Source: Stappia indica (lineage in GTDB: Bacteria; Pseudomonadota; Alphaproteobacteria; Rhizobiales; Stappiaceae). From it: a stretch of DNA of 64,000 nt. Positions 38,471 to 46,460 of the stretch are shown here, in pieces. The position numbers and the translations under genes are program-made. The stretch spans positions 186,001 through 250,000 of the forward strand of contig NZ_MBQE01000006.1 in the NCBI RefSeq assembly GCF_001696535.1, in the 5' to 3' direction. The notes beneath the pieces are model-generated. The model saw only the letters and a list, made by a program, of their open reading frames with translations. It was not told the DNA's origin and did no database searches. Every line of letters starts with the position of its first letter. Positions within the stretch are counted from its first letter, which is position 1.

Positions 38471-39346
38471 ATGACACCACACCACGGGGACGCACCCCCT
38501 TCGCCGGGCCAAGACGCACGGGCGCCGCGCCTTCTGCGCCATAGCCACGGCGTGCTGTCGCTCGAGCGGCCGAAGGTGATGGGCATCCTCAACATCACCC
38601 CAGACTCCTTCTCCGACGGCGGCCGCTTTCTCGCCCGCGACGACGCGCTCTCCAGCGCCCGGCGGATGATCGCCCACGGCGTCGACGTGATCGATGTCGG
38701 CGCCGAAAGCACCCGCCCGAATGCCGAGCCGGTCCCGGCCGACGAGGAATGGCGGCGCCTCGCGCCCGTGCTTGCCGAGGTGATCGCCCTCGGCGCGCCG
38801 GTCTCCATCGACACCTACAAGGCCGACATCGCCGAAAAGGCCTGCGCCCTCGGCGCCGTCATCGTCAACGATGTCTGGGGCCTGCAGAAAGACCCGTCGA
38901 TGGCCGAGACGGTCGCCGCCAGCGGCGCCGCGGTGATCATGATGCACAACCGCGAGCGCGCGGATCCGGACATCGACATCCTCGCCGACATCGACCGCTC
39001 CTTCGAGCGCTCCATGGAGCTTGCCGCCCGCGCCGGCATCCCGGCGGAGCGGCAGATGCTGGATCCGGGCATCGGCTTCGGCAAGACCCAGGACCAGAGC
39101 TACCAGGTGGTCAACCGGCTGGAGCACTTCTCCCGCCACGGCTTGCCGCTGCTGGTCGGCGCCTCGCGCAAGCGCCTGATCGGCGCGGTGCTGGACGTCG
39201 ACACCGAGGACCGGCTCTACGGCTCCCTCGCCCTGCACACCATCGCCTTCATCAAGGGCGCGGCCATGGTCCGCGTCCACAATGTCCAGCCGCATGTCGA
39301 TGCCGCCCGCATCGCCCATGCCACCATGAGCGAGCACGTGGGATGA
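38471..39346 (+). CDS. folP: Dihydropteroate synthase
   Basis: FolP joins 6-hydroxymethyl-dihydropterin pyrophosphate to p-aminobenzoate in folate synthesis and is the sulfonamide target. The 291-residue TIM barrel has VMGILNITPDSFSDGGRF, the pterin site DVGAESTRPNAEPV, VSIDTYKADIAEKA, and LLVGASRKRLIGAV. The C-terminal RVHNVQPHVDAAR is complete. Its TGA overlaps the folK ATG (ATGA). No folB lies between folP and folK, unlike in many Rhizobiales. The 217-bp gap before the start has no clear promoter. Confidence 0.96.
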   Translation: MTPHHGDAPPSPGQDARAPRLLRHSHGVLSLERPKVMGILNITPDSFSDGGRFLARDDALSSARRMIAHGVDVIDVGAESTRPNAEPVPADEEWRRLAPVLAEVIALGAPVSIDTYKADIAEKACALGAVIVNDVWGLQKDPSMAETVAASGAAVIMMHNRERADPDIDILADIDRSFERSMELAARAGIPAERQMLDPGIGFGKTQDQSYQVVNRLEHFSRHGLPLLVGASRKRLIGAVLDVDTEDRLYGSLALHTIAFIKGAAMVRVHNVQPHVDAARIAHATMSEHVG

Positions 39347-39852
39347 GCACCGCACAGAGAAAGACCCTGGTGCGCGCCGCGCTCGGCCTGGGGTCCAATG
39401 TCGGCGACACGCTGGCCAATCTCGAAGGAGCGCTCGCCGCGCTTGCGGCCACGCCCGGCATCGTCGTCGTCGCCCGCTCCTCCGACTACCGCACCCCGCC
39501 CTGGGGCCCGGTGCCGCAGGACGACTACCGCAATGCCTGCACGGTGATCGAGACCCGGCTGTCGCCGCGCGACCTGCTCGACCGCTGCCTGGAGGTCGAG
39601 CGCAGCCTCGGCCGCGTCCGCGACATCCGCTGGGGCCCGCGCGTCATCGATATCGACGTGCTGATCTATGGCGAGGAGCGGATCGAGGAGGACGGCCTGA
39701 CCATCCCGCATCCGCGCATGGGCGAACGCGCCTTCGTGCTGGTGCCGCTGGCCGAGATCTGGCCGGACGCGCCGGTCGGCGACGGGCGCACGGCCCGCCA
39801 GGCGCTGGCCACCTGCCCGGGCCGCGACGAGATCCGCCCCATTCGAGACTGA
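39343..39852 (+). CDS. folK: 2-amino-4-hydroxy-6-hydroxymethyldihydropteridine pyrophosphokinase
   Basis: FolK transfers pyrophosphate from ATP to 6-hydroxymethyl-dihydropterin, making the FolP substrate. The 169-residue protein has RAALGLGSNVGDTLANLEGAL at the start, DYRTPPWGPVPQDDYRNAC, and the signature RWGPRVIDIDVLIYG with the Mg-binding Asp pair, then TIPHPRMGERAFVLVPLAEI. The four-base overlap with folP couples their translation. The convergent tyrC-type gene ends 48 bp later. Confidence 0.96.
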   Translation: MSTAQRKTLVRAALGLGSNVGDTLANLEGALAALAATPGIVVVARSSDYRTPPWGPVPQDDYRNACTVIETRLSPRDLLDRCLEVERSLGRVRDIRWGPRVIDIDVLIYGEERIEEDGLTIPHPRMGERAFVLVPLAEIWPDAPVGDGRTARQALATCPGRDEIRPIRD

Positions 39853-39900
39853 TCCCGGCCGCAACCGATCCCTACACGGGAAACCGCCCGGAAACCCCGC

Positions 39901-40821
39901 TTATCGCTTGGCGTCGCGGCCGAAGTTCGGCGCGTCGGTCTCCTGCCCCGCCTCGACGATGGACCGGCGGATGCCGCGCGTGCGGGTGAACAGCTCGAAC
40001 AGCGCCTCGCCGTCGCCCCAGCGCACTGCCCGCTGCAAGGCCGACAGGTCCTCGGAGAAGCGCGACAGCATCTCCAGGATCGCGTCCTTGTTGTGCAGGC
40101 AGACGTCGCGCCACATGGTCGGGTCGGAGGCGGCAAGCCGCGTGAAGTCGCGGAAGCCCGAGGCGGAATACTTGATCACCTCGGACTTGGTCACCGTCTC
40201 CAGGTCGTCGGCGGTGCCGACGATGTTGTAGGCGATGATGTGCGGCACATGCGAGACGATGGCCAGCACCAGGTCGTGGTGCTCGGCATCCATCGTGTCG
40301 ACCATCGAGCCGCAGGCCCGCCAGAAGGCGGACAGCCGCTCCAGCGCCGCCGGATCGGTGTCCGGCCCCGGCGTCAGGATGCACCAGCGATTGCGGAACA
40401 GCTCGGCAAAGCCCGCATCCGGGCCCGAATGCTCGGTGCCGGCGATCGGGTGGCCGGGGATGAAATGCACACCCTTCGGCAGATGGGGCGCCATCTGGCG
40501 CACCACCGAGGCCTTGGTCGAGCCGACATCGGTGACGATGGCGCCGGGCGAAAGCGCCGGGGCGATCCACTTCGCCACCGCCTCGCTCGCGCCCACCGGC
40601 ACGCACAGGATGACGAGATCGGCACCGTTCACCGCCTCGGCGGCATCCAGGTGATAGCTGTCGCCCAGCCCCAGTTCCTCGGCCCGGCGCAGCGTCTGCT
40701 CCGAACGGGTGGAAATGACGATCTCCTCGGCCAGCCCCTCGCGCCGCGCGGCATGCGCGATGGAGGAACCGATGAGGCCGATGCCGATCAGGGCAAGGCG
40801 GCGGAATTTCGGATCTGACAT
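39901..40821 (-). CDS. Prephenate/arogenate dehydrogenase
   Basis: The 306-residue enzyme catalyses the oxidative decarboxylation of prephenate or arogenate toward tyrosine. The nucleotide-binding Rossmann motif is LALIGIGLIGSSIAHAARREG, followed by VILCVPVGA, TDVGSTKASVV and FIPGHPIAGTEHSGP, all typical of TyrA/TyrC without a fused chorismate mutase. An upstream TTG start would add five residues, but the ATG used here is preferred. It lies 63 bp after hisC on the same strand, as in many alphaproteobacteria where hisC2 and tyrC form a tyrosine operon. Confidence 0.92.
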   Translation of the reverse strand: MSDPKFRRLALIGIGLIGSSIAHAARREGLAEEIVISTRSEQTLRRAEELGLGDSYHLDAAEAVNGADLVILCVPVGASEAVAKWIAPALSPGAIVTDVGSTKASVVRQMAPHLPKGVHFIPGHPIAGTEHSGPDAGFAELFRNRWCILTPGPDTDPAALERLSAFWRACGSMVDTMDAEHHDLVLAIVSHVPHIIAYNIVGTADDLETVTKSEVIKYSASGFRDFTRLAASDPTMWRDVCLHNKDAILEMLSRFSEDLSALQRAVRWGDGEALFELFTRTRGIRRSIVEAGQETDAPNFGRDAKR

Positions 40822-40884
40822 GAAACGGCCTGACAAACTGGCAGCGTCCGCGCGCCGTGGCGCGGACGCCGTCGCCGCCGCGCC

Positions 40885-42006
40885 TCAGCGCCCGGCGAGG
40901 AATTCCTTCAGCACCGAGACGACCTCGCGGTTGGCCTCCTCGTTGCCGATCGACATGCGCAGCGCGTTGGGCAGCCCATAGGCCCCCACGGCCCGCAACA
41001 CGCATCCGCGCGCGCTCAGATAGGCGTCGGCCTCCGCCGCGGTGCGGCCCGGCTCCTCGGGGAAGTGGATCAGCACGAAGTTGCCGACGCTCGGCGTGAC
41101 CTCAAGGCCCAGCGCCGCCACTTCCTGGCTCACCCATTCCAGCCACTTGTCGTTATGCGCGACGGCGGTCTCCAGGAACGCCCGGTCGCGCACGGCGGCG
41201 ATGCCGGCGGCCTGCGAGGCGGCGGAGACGTTGAACGGTCCGCGCACCCGGTTCAGCGCGTCGATCACATGCGCCGGGCCGTAGCCCCAGCCGATGCGCA
41301 GCGCCGCAAGGCCGTAGATCTTGGAGAAGGTGCGCGTCATCAGCACGTTGTCGGCCGTCGCCGCCAGCTCGATGCCGGCCTCGTAGTCGTTGCGGCGCAC
41401 ATATTCGGCATAGGCCGCATCCAGCACCAGCAGCACGGTAGGCGGCAGGCCGGCATGCAGGCGGCGGATCTCGTCGAACGGCAGGTAGGTGCCGGTCGGA
41501 TTGTTCGGATTGGCCAGGAACACGACCTTGGTGCGCGGCGTCACCCGGGCCAGCAGCGCATCCACGTCCGTGGTCAGGTTCTGCTCCGGGGCGACGACCG
41601 GCGTGCCGCCGGCGGCCAGGATCGCGATCTTGTAGACCAGGAAGCCGTATTCGCTGTAGAGCCCCTCGTCGCCCGGGCCGATATAGGCGCGGGCCACCAG
41701 TTCCAGGATCTCGTCCGAGCCGTTGCCGCAGATCATCCGGTCCGGGTTCAGGCCGTAGACGTCGGCGATCGCCTCGCGCAGGCCCGTCGAGCCGCCGTCC
41801 GGATAGAGCTCCAGATGGCCGGCGCAGGCGCTGTACGCTTCCACGGCGCGCGGGCTCGGGCCCAGCGGCGTCTCGTTGGAGGACAGCTTGTGGAGCTTCG
41901 CGCCGCCGGTCGACTTGGTCCGGCCGGGCACATACGGAGCGATCTCCATGATGCCGGGGCGCGGCTCGGGACGGGACGGGGAACGGGGATCGGCATTCGT
42001 CAGCAT
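40885..42006 (-). CDS. hisC: Histidinol-phosphate / aromatic aminotransferase
   Basis: A PLP aminotransferase of 373 residues in the HisC branch. Conserved segments are [19 protein letters not shown] at the N-terminus, [57 protein letters not shown] and the PLP-lysine motif [20 protein letters not shown]. Immediately followed by tyrC, it is likely to act on imidazole-acetol phosphate, phenylpyruvate and 4-hydroxyphenylpyruvate alike. An ATG at the start is preceded by GGAAATTTCGGCC. The gene is divergent from metX, with a 315-bp gap. Confidence 0.92.
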   Translation of the reverse strand: MLTNADPRSPSRPEPRPGIMEIAPYVPGRTKSTGGAKLHKLSSNETPLGPSPRAVEAYSACAGHLELYPDGGSTGLREAIADVYGLNPDRMICGNGSDEILELVARAYIGPGDEGLYSEYGFLVYKIAILAAGGTPVVAPEQNLTTDVDALLARVTPRTKVVFLANPNNPTGTYLPFDEIRRLHAGLPPTVLLVLDAAYAEYVRRNDYEAGIELAATADNVLMTRTFSKIYGLAALRIGWGYGPAHVIDALNRVRGPFNVSAASQAAGIAAVRDRAFLETAVAHNDKWLEWVSQEVAALGLEVTPSVGNFVLIHFPEEPGRTAAEADAYLSARGCVLRAVGAYGLPNALRMSIGNEEANREVVSVLKEFLAGR

Positions 42007-42321
42007 GGCCGAAATTTCCTGGCTGCAGCGGGCGTGGCCGGCATGTGCCGGCCCGGCGGAGAATGGCGGCCGACACGCATGCCGGCCTTGCGGAAAGACG
42101 GCCGGCACCCGCGGAAAACGGGGCGCCGGCCAGCGCATACTCATAGGCAACAGGCCTGTCGAAAGCAAAAGAAAACATTGACGTTGCCCGGACGGGCTCC
42201 TACGTCTGCTGGTCCCTGCGAACCGGCCCCTTTCGAGGAAAAACTGGCCGTCGCGAGAGAGTTTGACCCCAGGCGGTGCCGGAAGGCCGTGCCACCGCCG
42301 CCAGGAGGATGTCCGGCACAG
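42007..42321. promoter_or_regulatory. Divergent hisC-metX intergenic region
   Basis: This 315-bp gap should carry both promoters. The metX-proximal part contains GGCGGTGCC...CACCGCC (about 42274-42301), a partial hairpin followed directly by AGGAGG (42303-42308), so a folded leader could influence metX translation. I looked for the SAM-II riboswitch often found before metX in alphaproteobacteria and did not recognise its conserved core. No clear promoter boxes were found. Confidence 0.3.
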
Positions 42322-43551
42322 ATGAGCAAGGACACGACCGCCGAGGAGAGCCCGCCCGATCAGAGCCCGCGGGAGCTGCGGGCCGCGCCGGCCAGCGAGG
42401 CCGACACCCCGTCGAGCCGCGTCGAGAAGTTCGGCGGCGACAAGGCGCTGCGGCTCGATTCCGGCACCGTGCTCGATCCCTGGCAGATCGCCTACGAGAC
42501 CTACGGCACGCTGAACGAGGACCGCAGCAACGCGATCCTCGTCTGCCACGCCCTGACCGGCGACCAGTATGTCGCCTCGCCCAATCCGCTGACCGGCAAG
42601 CCCGGCTGGTGGTCGCTGCTCGTCGGCCCGGGCAAGCCGGTCGACACCGACCGCTTCTTCGTCATCTGCGCCAATGTGCTCGGCGGCTGCCTCGGCACCA
42701 CGGGACCGGCCTCCACCAACCCGGCGACCGGCCGGCGCTGGGGCCTCGACCTGCCGCTGGTGACCATCCGCGACATGGTCCGCGCCCAGGCGGTGCTGCT
42801 CGACCATCTCGGCATCGAGACGCTGTTTTCCGTGGTCGGCGGCTCCATGGGCGGCATGCAGGTGCTGCAATGGGCGGTGAGCTATCCAGAGCGGGTGTTC
42901 TCCGCCGTGCCCATTGCCGCCGCCGCGCGCCATTCCTCCCAGAACATCGCCTTCCACGAGGTCGGCCGCCAGGCGGTGATGGCCGATCCCAACTGGTGCG
43001 GCGGGCGCTATTTCGAGCGCGGCGTGCGTCCCTCCAAGGGGCTCGCGGTGGCGCGCATGGCCGCCCACATCACCTATCTTTCGGACCCGGCGCTGCACCG
43101 CAAGTTCGGCCGCAACCTGCAGGACCGCGAGGCGATCACCTTCGGCTTCGACGCCGATTTCCAGATCGAGAGCTACCTGCGCCACCAGGGCATGACCTTC
43201 GTCGACCGGTTCGACCCCAACTCCTATCTCTATGTCACCCGGGCGATGGACTATTTCGACCTGGCCGCCGATTTCGGCGGCTCGCTGCCGCGCGCCTTCC
43301 TGCATTCGCCGACCCGTTTCTGCGTCATGTCCTTCACCTCCGACTGGCTGTTCCCCACGGCCGAGAGCAAGGCCGTGGTCAAGGCGCTGAACGCGGCCGC
43401 CGCCAACGTCTCCTTCGTCGAGGTGGAGAGCGACCGCGGCCATGACGCCTTCCTGCTCGACGAGCCGGAAATGTTCCGCACCGTGCTCGGTTTCCTGACC
43501 GGCGCGGCGCATGCCCGCGGGATCGCCCCGCCGGCGGGAGGTGCCGCATGA
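42322..43551 (+). CDS. metX: Homoserine O-acetyltransferase
   Basis: MetX acetylates homoserine from acetyl-CoA (succinyl in some homologues), the first step to methionine. The 409-residue alpha/beta-hydrolase-fold enzyme has the nucleophile in [15 protein letters not shown]. The acid is in SFTSDWLFP and the His in [43 protein letters not shown] is the family N-terminal block. Its stop overlaps the metW start (ATGA). The first 30 residues are poorly conserved. AGGAGG lies 13 bp before the ATG. Confidence 0.95.
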   Translation: MSKDTTAEESPPDQSPRELRAAPASEADTPSSRVEKFGGDKALRLDSGTVLDPWQIAYETYGTLNEDRSNAILVCHALTGDQYVASPNPLTGKPGWWSLLVGPGKPVDTDRFFVICANVLGGCLGTTGPASTNPATGRRWGLDLPLVTIRDMVRAQAVLLDHLGIETLFSVVGGSMGGMQVLQWAVSYPERVFSAVPIAAAARHSSQNIAFHEVGRQAVMADPNWCGGRYFERGVRPSKGLAVARMAAHITYLSDPALHRKFGRNLQDREAITFGFDADFQIESYLRHQGMTFVDRFDPNSYLYVTRAMDYFDLAADFGGSLPRAFLHSPTRFCVMSFTSDWLFPTAESKAVVKALNAAAANVSFVEVESDRGHDAFLLDEPEMFRTVLGFLTGAAHARGIAPPAGGAA

Positions 43552-44240
43552 GCGTGACGACCATCACCACACCCGAGGCCGCGGTGGACGCGCCGCCGGT
43601 GCCGACGACCGCGCCGCAGGCCGCCGCCCAGCCGGGCAGCGCGCGCGGCGACCACCGTCTCGTCGCCGATCTGGTCATGCCCGGCTCGCGGGTTCTCGAC
43701 ATCGGCTGCGGCGAGGGCGAGCTGCTCGACCTGCTGATCCGCGAGAAGCAGGTGGACGGGCGGGGGCTGGAGCTGTCCCAGGCCGGCGTCAACGCCTGCG
43801 TCGCCCGCGGCCTGTCCGTCGTCCAGGGCGATGCCGACCGCGACCTGTCGGACTATCCGGACAACGCCTTCGACTTCGTCATCCTCAGCCAGACCCTGCA
43901 GGCGACCTATGCGCCGCGCCGGGTGCTTGAGGAGCTGCTGCGGATCGGCTCCAACGTCATCGTGTCCTTCCCGAATTTCGGCTTCTGGCGCAACCGCCTG
44001 CAGCTTCTGTTCGGCGGCCGCATGCCGGTCACCGACTATCTGCCCTATTCCTGGTACGACACGCCGAACATCCACTTCTGCACCATCCGCGACTTCGTGC
44101 TCCTGTGCCAGGAGGCCGATGCCCGGATCGTCAAGTCGATGGCGCTGGATGCGGGCGGACGGCCGGTCGGCTTCACCGCCCCCTGGTGGGTCTGGAACCT
44201 GATCGGCGAACAGGCCCTGTTCCTGCTGAAGCGCTCGTAA
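43548..44240 (+). CDS. metW: Methionine biosynthesis methyltransferase-like protein MetW
   Basis: MetW is a class-I SAM-methyltransferase-like partner of MetX, required for methionine synthesis in several proteobacteria and believed to assist the acyltransferase. The 230-residue protein has motif [43 protein letters not shown], and [22 protein letters not shown], all characteristic of MetW. About 30 extra residues precede the usual start. Translation is coupled to metX by a four-base overlap. Its 3' end overlaps the convergent methyltransferase gene by 68 bp. Confidence 0.93.
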   Translation: MSVTTITTPEAAVDAPPVPTTAPQAAAQPGSARGDHRLVADLVMPGSRVLDIGCGEGELLDLLIREKQVDGRGLELSQAGVNACVARGLSVVQGDADRDLSDYPDNAFDFVILSQTLQATYAPRRVLEELLRIGSNVIVSFPNFGFWRNRLQLLFGGRMPVTDYLPYSWYDTPNIHFCTIRDFVLLCQEADARIVKSMALDAGGRPVGFTAPWWVWNLIGEQALFLLKRS

Positions 44241-45012
44241 GGCCGGATCGTCCAAGGCCCGGGCCCGTGCGCCCATTAATTCCGGGCGCCGCGCCTTCAG
44301 GCACGAAGACCGGCCGCAGCGCCTTCATCAGCCGCGTCTCGCCGCCGGCCGGCGCGCCGCGGAAGATCTGCTTCTCCGCCTCGATCACCAGCAGTCCGGC
44401 AAAGGCCGGCCACAGCCTGCGTCCGACCCGGTCCCAGGCCGGCGCGCTGCGCAGCACCAGCCGCGAACGGGTCGGCGGCAGGCACAGCGCCTCGTCGCTT
44501 GCCGACGGGCGGAACTGGCAGGCGCGGAGCAGCCCCTCGATCTGTCCGCGCGAGAACGGCCTCCCGTAGCCGAACGGGGATATCTCCGAGCGCGCCCACA
44601 ATCCCCGCCGGTTGGCGACGACGACGATCATCCGACCGCCCGGCACCAGCACCCGCCAGATCTCGCGCAGCAGCGCTTCCGCGTCGCCGCAATGATCGAG
44701 GCAGTGGACCACCAGCGCGTTGTCGAAGACGTGATCGGGGAACGGCAGTTCGGTCTCGTCGACCAGCGTCGCCGAGTTGCGCCCGCCGCGCGGCCAGGCG
44801 ACCACCCCTTGCGCCGCCGGCATCGCGGCGATGCACCGCTCCGCCTCTTCCAGATAGGGCCGCATGTACGGCGCGGCGTAGCCGACCCCGAGCAGGGCGC
44901 GCCCTTTCAGGTCGGGCCAGCGGGCCCGGATCCGCGCACCGACCAGCACCCGCATCATGCGGCCGAGCGGCAGGTCGTAGAAGGTACGCTGGTGCTGGAC
45001 GTCGAGATACAT
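44173..45012 (-). CDS. Class I SAM-dependent methyltransferase
   Basis: The 279-residue protein has a methyltransferase-11 type core: LKGRALLGVGYAAPYMRPYL (motif I region, with a degenerate glycine loop), LPFPDHVFDNALVVHCLDH and REIWRVLVPGGRMIVVVANR. The last 40 residues (GPGLGRSGL... to SRPTRGR) are low-complexity, Gly/Arg/Ser-rich, and run over the 3' end of metW, so the stop may have drifted. In other alphaproteobacteria a similar gene often lies beside gloB, not present here. Acceptor unknown. A 27-bp palindrome lies about 95 bp upstream. Confidence 0.7.
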   Translation of the reverse strand: MYLDVQHQRTFYDLPLGRMMRVLVGARIRARWPDLKGRALLGVGYAAPYMRPYLEEAERCIAAMPAAQGVVAWPRGGRNSATLVDETELPFPDHVFDNALVVHCLDHCGDAEALLREIWRVLVPGGRMIVVVANRRGLWARSEISPFGYGRPFSRGQIEGLLRACQFRPSASDEALCLPPTRSRLVLRSAPAWDRVGRRLWPAFAGLLVIEAEKQIFRGAPAGGETRLMKALRPVFVPEGAAPGINGRTGPGLGRSGLTSASAGTGPVRRSGSRPTRGR

Positions 45013-45105
45013 GCTGACCCGCCTGAGGCAGACCCCGGCGGGGCGTGCGGGCTGATTGAACCCGTTGCGGCGTTTGGATGCAACAACGCAACTTTTCGGC
45101 ATTTC

Positions 45106-45132
45106 GAGACGGAATTTTGCAAAATCCGTCTC
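45106..45132. promoter_or_regulatory. Near-perfect 27-bp palindrome between marR and the methyltransferase
   Basis: GAGACGGA (45106-45113) pairs with TCCGTCTC (45125-45132). The centre, after one unpaired A, is TTTTGCAAAA, itself a 10-bp palindrome. The full arm is 13 bases with a single mismatch, much AT-richer than the surroundings. It lies 40 bp past the marR stop and 94 bp before the methyltransferase ATG, both on minus. It could be an operator for a dimeric regulator or a terminator without a T-tail. Confidence 0.5.
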
Positions 45133-45171
45133 AATTTCTGCAATAGCCGTCAGCGCATTGAATTTAAAGAC

Positions 45172-45711
45172 CTATTTGCCGGAAAACCCGTCGAAATCGG
45201 TGACCGGGGCGCCCGGTCCCGCCCTTTCGATCAGCCGCAGCAGGGCGCGGCGCAGCGTCTCCGTTTCCCCCTCGCCGATCGCCTCGACGAGCCGCGCCTG
45301 ATGCGCCTTCGCGTCGAGGATAAGCTCGTCGACATGCGCCTCTCCGGCCGGCGTCAGCCGCACCCAGACGCGGCGCCGGTCGTCCGCATCCGTCTGCCGC
45401 TCGACCAGCCCCTTGGCGACCAGCTTGTCCACGGTCTTGGAGATCGCCGGCTGGTTGGCAAGACAGCTCTTCGCGAGCTCGCCGACGGTCAGTCCCTCCC
45501 CCGTTCCCTTCAGGGAGGCGAGGATGCGCCACACCGCCACCGGCACCCCGCGGGCCCGCACCTGTTCGTGGAATTCCGCGCTTGCGACGCTGGAGGCCCG
45601 CGCCAGCAGATAGAGCAGGTAGCCGTCGACGAAGCGTCCGTCCCGGCCTGCGCTCGCGCTCTCCGGCTGGCTGCCGGCGGAGGGGCGGCTGGGTGCCGCG
45701 ATATCGGTCAT
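45172..45711 (-). CDS. MarR family regulator of the catabolic cluster
   Basis: A 179-residue MarR repressor: RFVDGYLLYLLARASSVASAEF is the dimerisation helix, AVWRILASLKGTGEGLTVGELAKSCLANQPAISKTVDKL contains the recognition helix, and GLVERQTDADDRRRVWVRLTPAG is the wing. The first 28 residues are disordered. It lies 10 bp downstream of a flavin reductase gene on the same strand and is divergent from the nicX-like operon, so it most likely senses a substrate or CoA-ester of that pathway. In nicotinate and picolinate clusters the repressors NicR and PicR are also MarR-type. Confidence 0.88.
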   Translation of the reverse strand: MTDIAAPSRPSAGSQPESASAGRDGRFVDGYLLYLLARASSVASAEFHEQVRARGVPVAVWRILASLKGTGEGLTVGELAKSCLANQPAISKTVDKLVAKGLVERQTDADDRRRVWVRLTPAGEAHVDELILDAKAHQARLVEAIGEGETETLRRALLRLIERAGPGAPVTDFDGFSGK

Positions 45712-45721
45712 TGCACGCCTC

Positions 45722-46225
45722 TCATTCGGGCAGGACGGCCGCCGCGTCGGCATAGCTCGGGGTCGCGTAGCGCCCCGAATGATAGAGCAACGGCTCGCGG
45801 TCCGCATGGTCGAAGGCCTCGACCTTGCCGAGGAAAACCAGATGGTCGCCGCCCTCGACCCGGGTCGCGTTGAGGCACTCGAACACCGCGGTTACCCCCG
45901 CCAGCACCGGCACGCCGCATTGCCCCGGCTGCCAGGAAACTCCGGCGAAACGGTCCTCCACCGGCCGCGCGAACCGGTCGGACAGCGCCCGCTGATCGGA
46001 GGCCAGAATGTTGACCGCATAGTGCCGGGACCGCTCGAAAACGGCGAGATTCTGCGATTTCCTGGCGAGACTCCACAGCACCATCGGCGGATCGAGCGAG
46101 ACCGAGTTGAACGAATTGGCCGTCAGCCCGACCGGCCGGCCGGCCTCGTCCAGCGTGGTGACGATGGTGACGCCGGTGACGAACCGCCCGAGGGCGCTGC
46201 GGAAGCTGCGGTGATCGCTCATCAT
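45722..46225 (-). CDS. Flavin reductase (HpaC-like short-chain) partner of a two-component oxygenase
   Basis: A 167-residue flavin:NAD(P)H oxidoreductase of the HpaC/FMN-binding split-barrel family, with SALGRFVTGVTIVTTLDEAG, VGLTANSFNSVSLDPPMVLWSLAR, NILASDQRALSDRFARP and the C-terminal HLVFLGKVEAFDHADREPLLYHSGRY. It supplies reduced FMN/FAD to monooxygenase components; HpaC-type reductases work with acyl-CoA-dehydrogenase-fold oxygenases. The ATG is preceded by GAGG. Downstream marR is 10 bp away. It is divergent from an operon that contains such an acyl-CoA-dehydrogenase-like protein, a likely partner. Confidence 0.85.
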   Translation of the reverse strand: MMSDHRSFRSALGRFVTGVTIVTTLDEAGRPVGLTANSFNSVSLDPPMVLWSLARKSQNLAVFERSRHYAVNILASDQRALSDRFARPVEDRFAGVSWQPGQCGVPVLAGVTAVFECLNATRVEGGDHLVFLGKVEAFDHADREPLLYHSGRYATPSYADAAAVLPE

Positions 46226-46460
46226 GGCCTGTCCTCGTGCCTTCGGCTTGCGGAATGCCGGCGAGCCGCCGCCGGCAACAAGTTCATGCCTAAAAATATT
46301 CCTTTTCATACAATAACGAAATTGCTACGCTCCTCCAAGTTCTTTTCGCTTGCTGCGAAAATTGTCCGCCCGGCGCAACAAAACGTCGGACGGCACGGAT
46401 CGGGCCGTGCCGGACGTCGGCGCGAAGCGATTGGCCGGGGCGGATCGGGAGGAGGATCTG
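46226..46460. promoter_or_regulatory. Divergent control region with operator-like palindrome
   Basis: The 235-bp gap between the flavin reductase and the nicX-like gene is AT-rich in its middle, unlike the rest of the window. It contains a perfect 7-bp-arm inverted repeat, TTTTCGC-TTGCT-GCGAAAA (46343-46361), and a CAAT-N6-ATTG repeat (about 46311-46324). Either could bind the cluster's MarR repressor. A TACAAT box at about 46309 (plus) could be a -10. For minus, TTTCGT-17-TATTTT is possible. The nicX-like ATG has a very strong GGGAGGAGG ribosome-binding site. Confidence 0.45.

Noticed and set aside
42007-42321. Possible SAM-II riboswitch upstream of metX
   Set aside because: SAM-II elements are common before metX in alphaproteobacteria, but the conserved pseudoknot core (with its GCTAAAA-like segment) is not present. 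Only a partial GC-rich hairpin near the ribosome-binding site was seen.
45172-45711. This MarR protein as the missing OhrR
   Set aside because: It is tightly linked to the flavin reductase and the catabolic operon 21 kb from ohr, and its N-terminal domain lacks the reactive cysteine expected early in OhrR.
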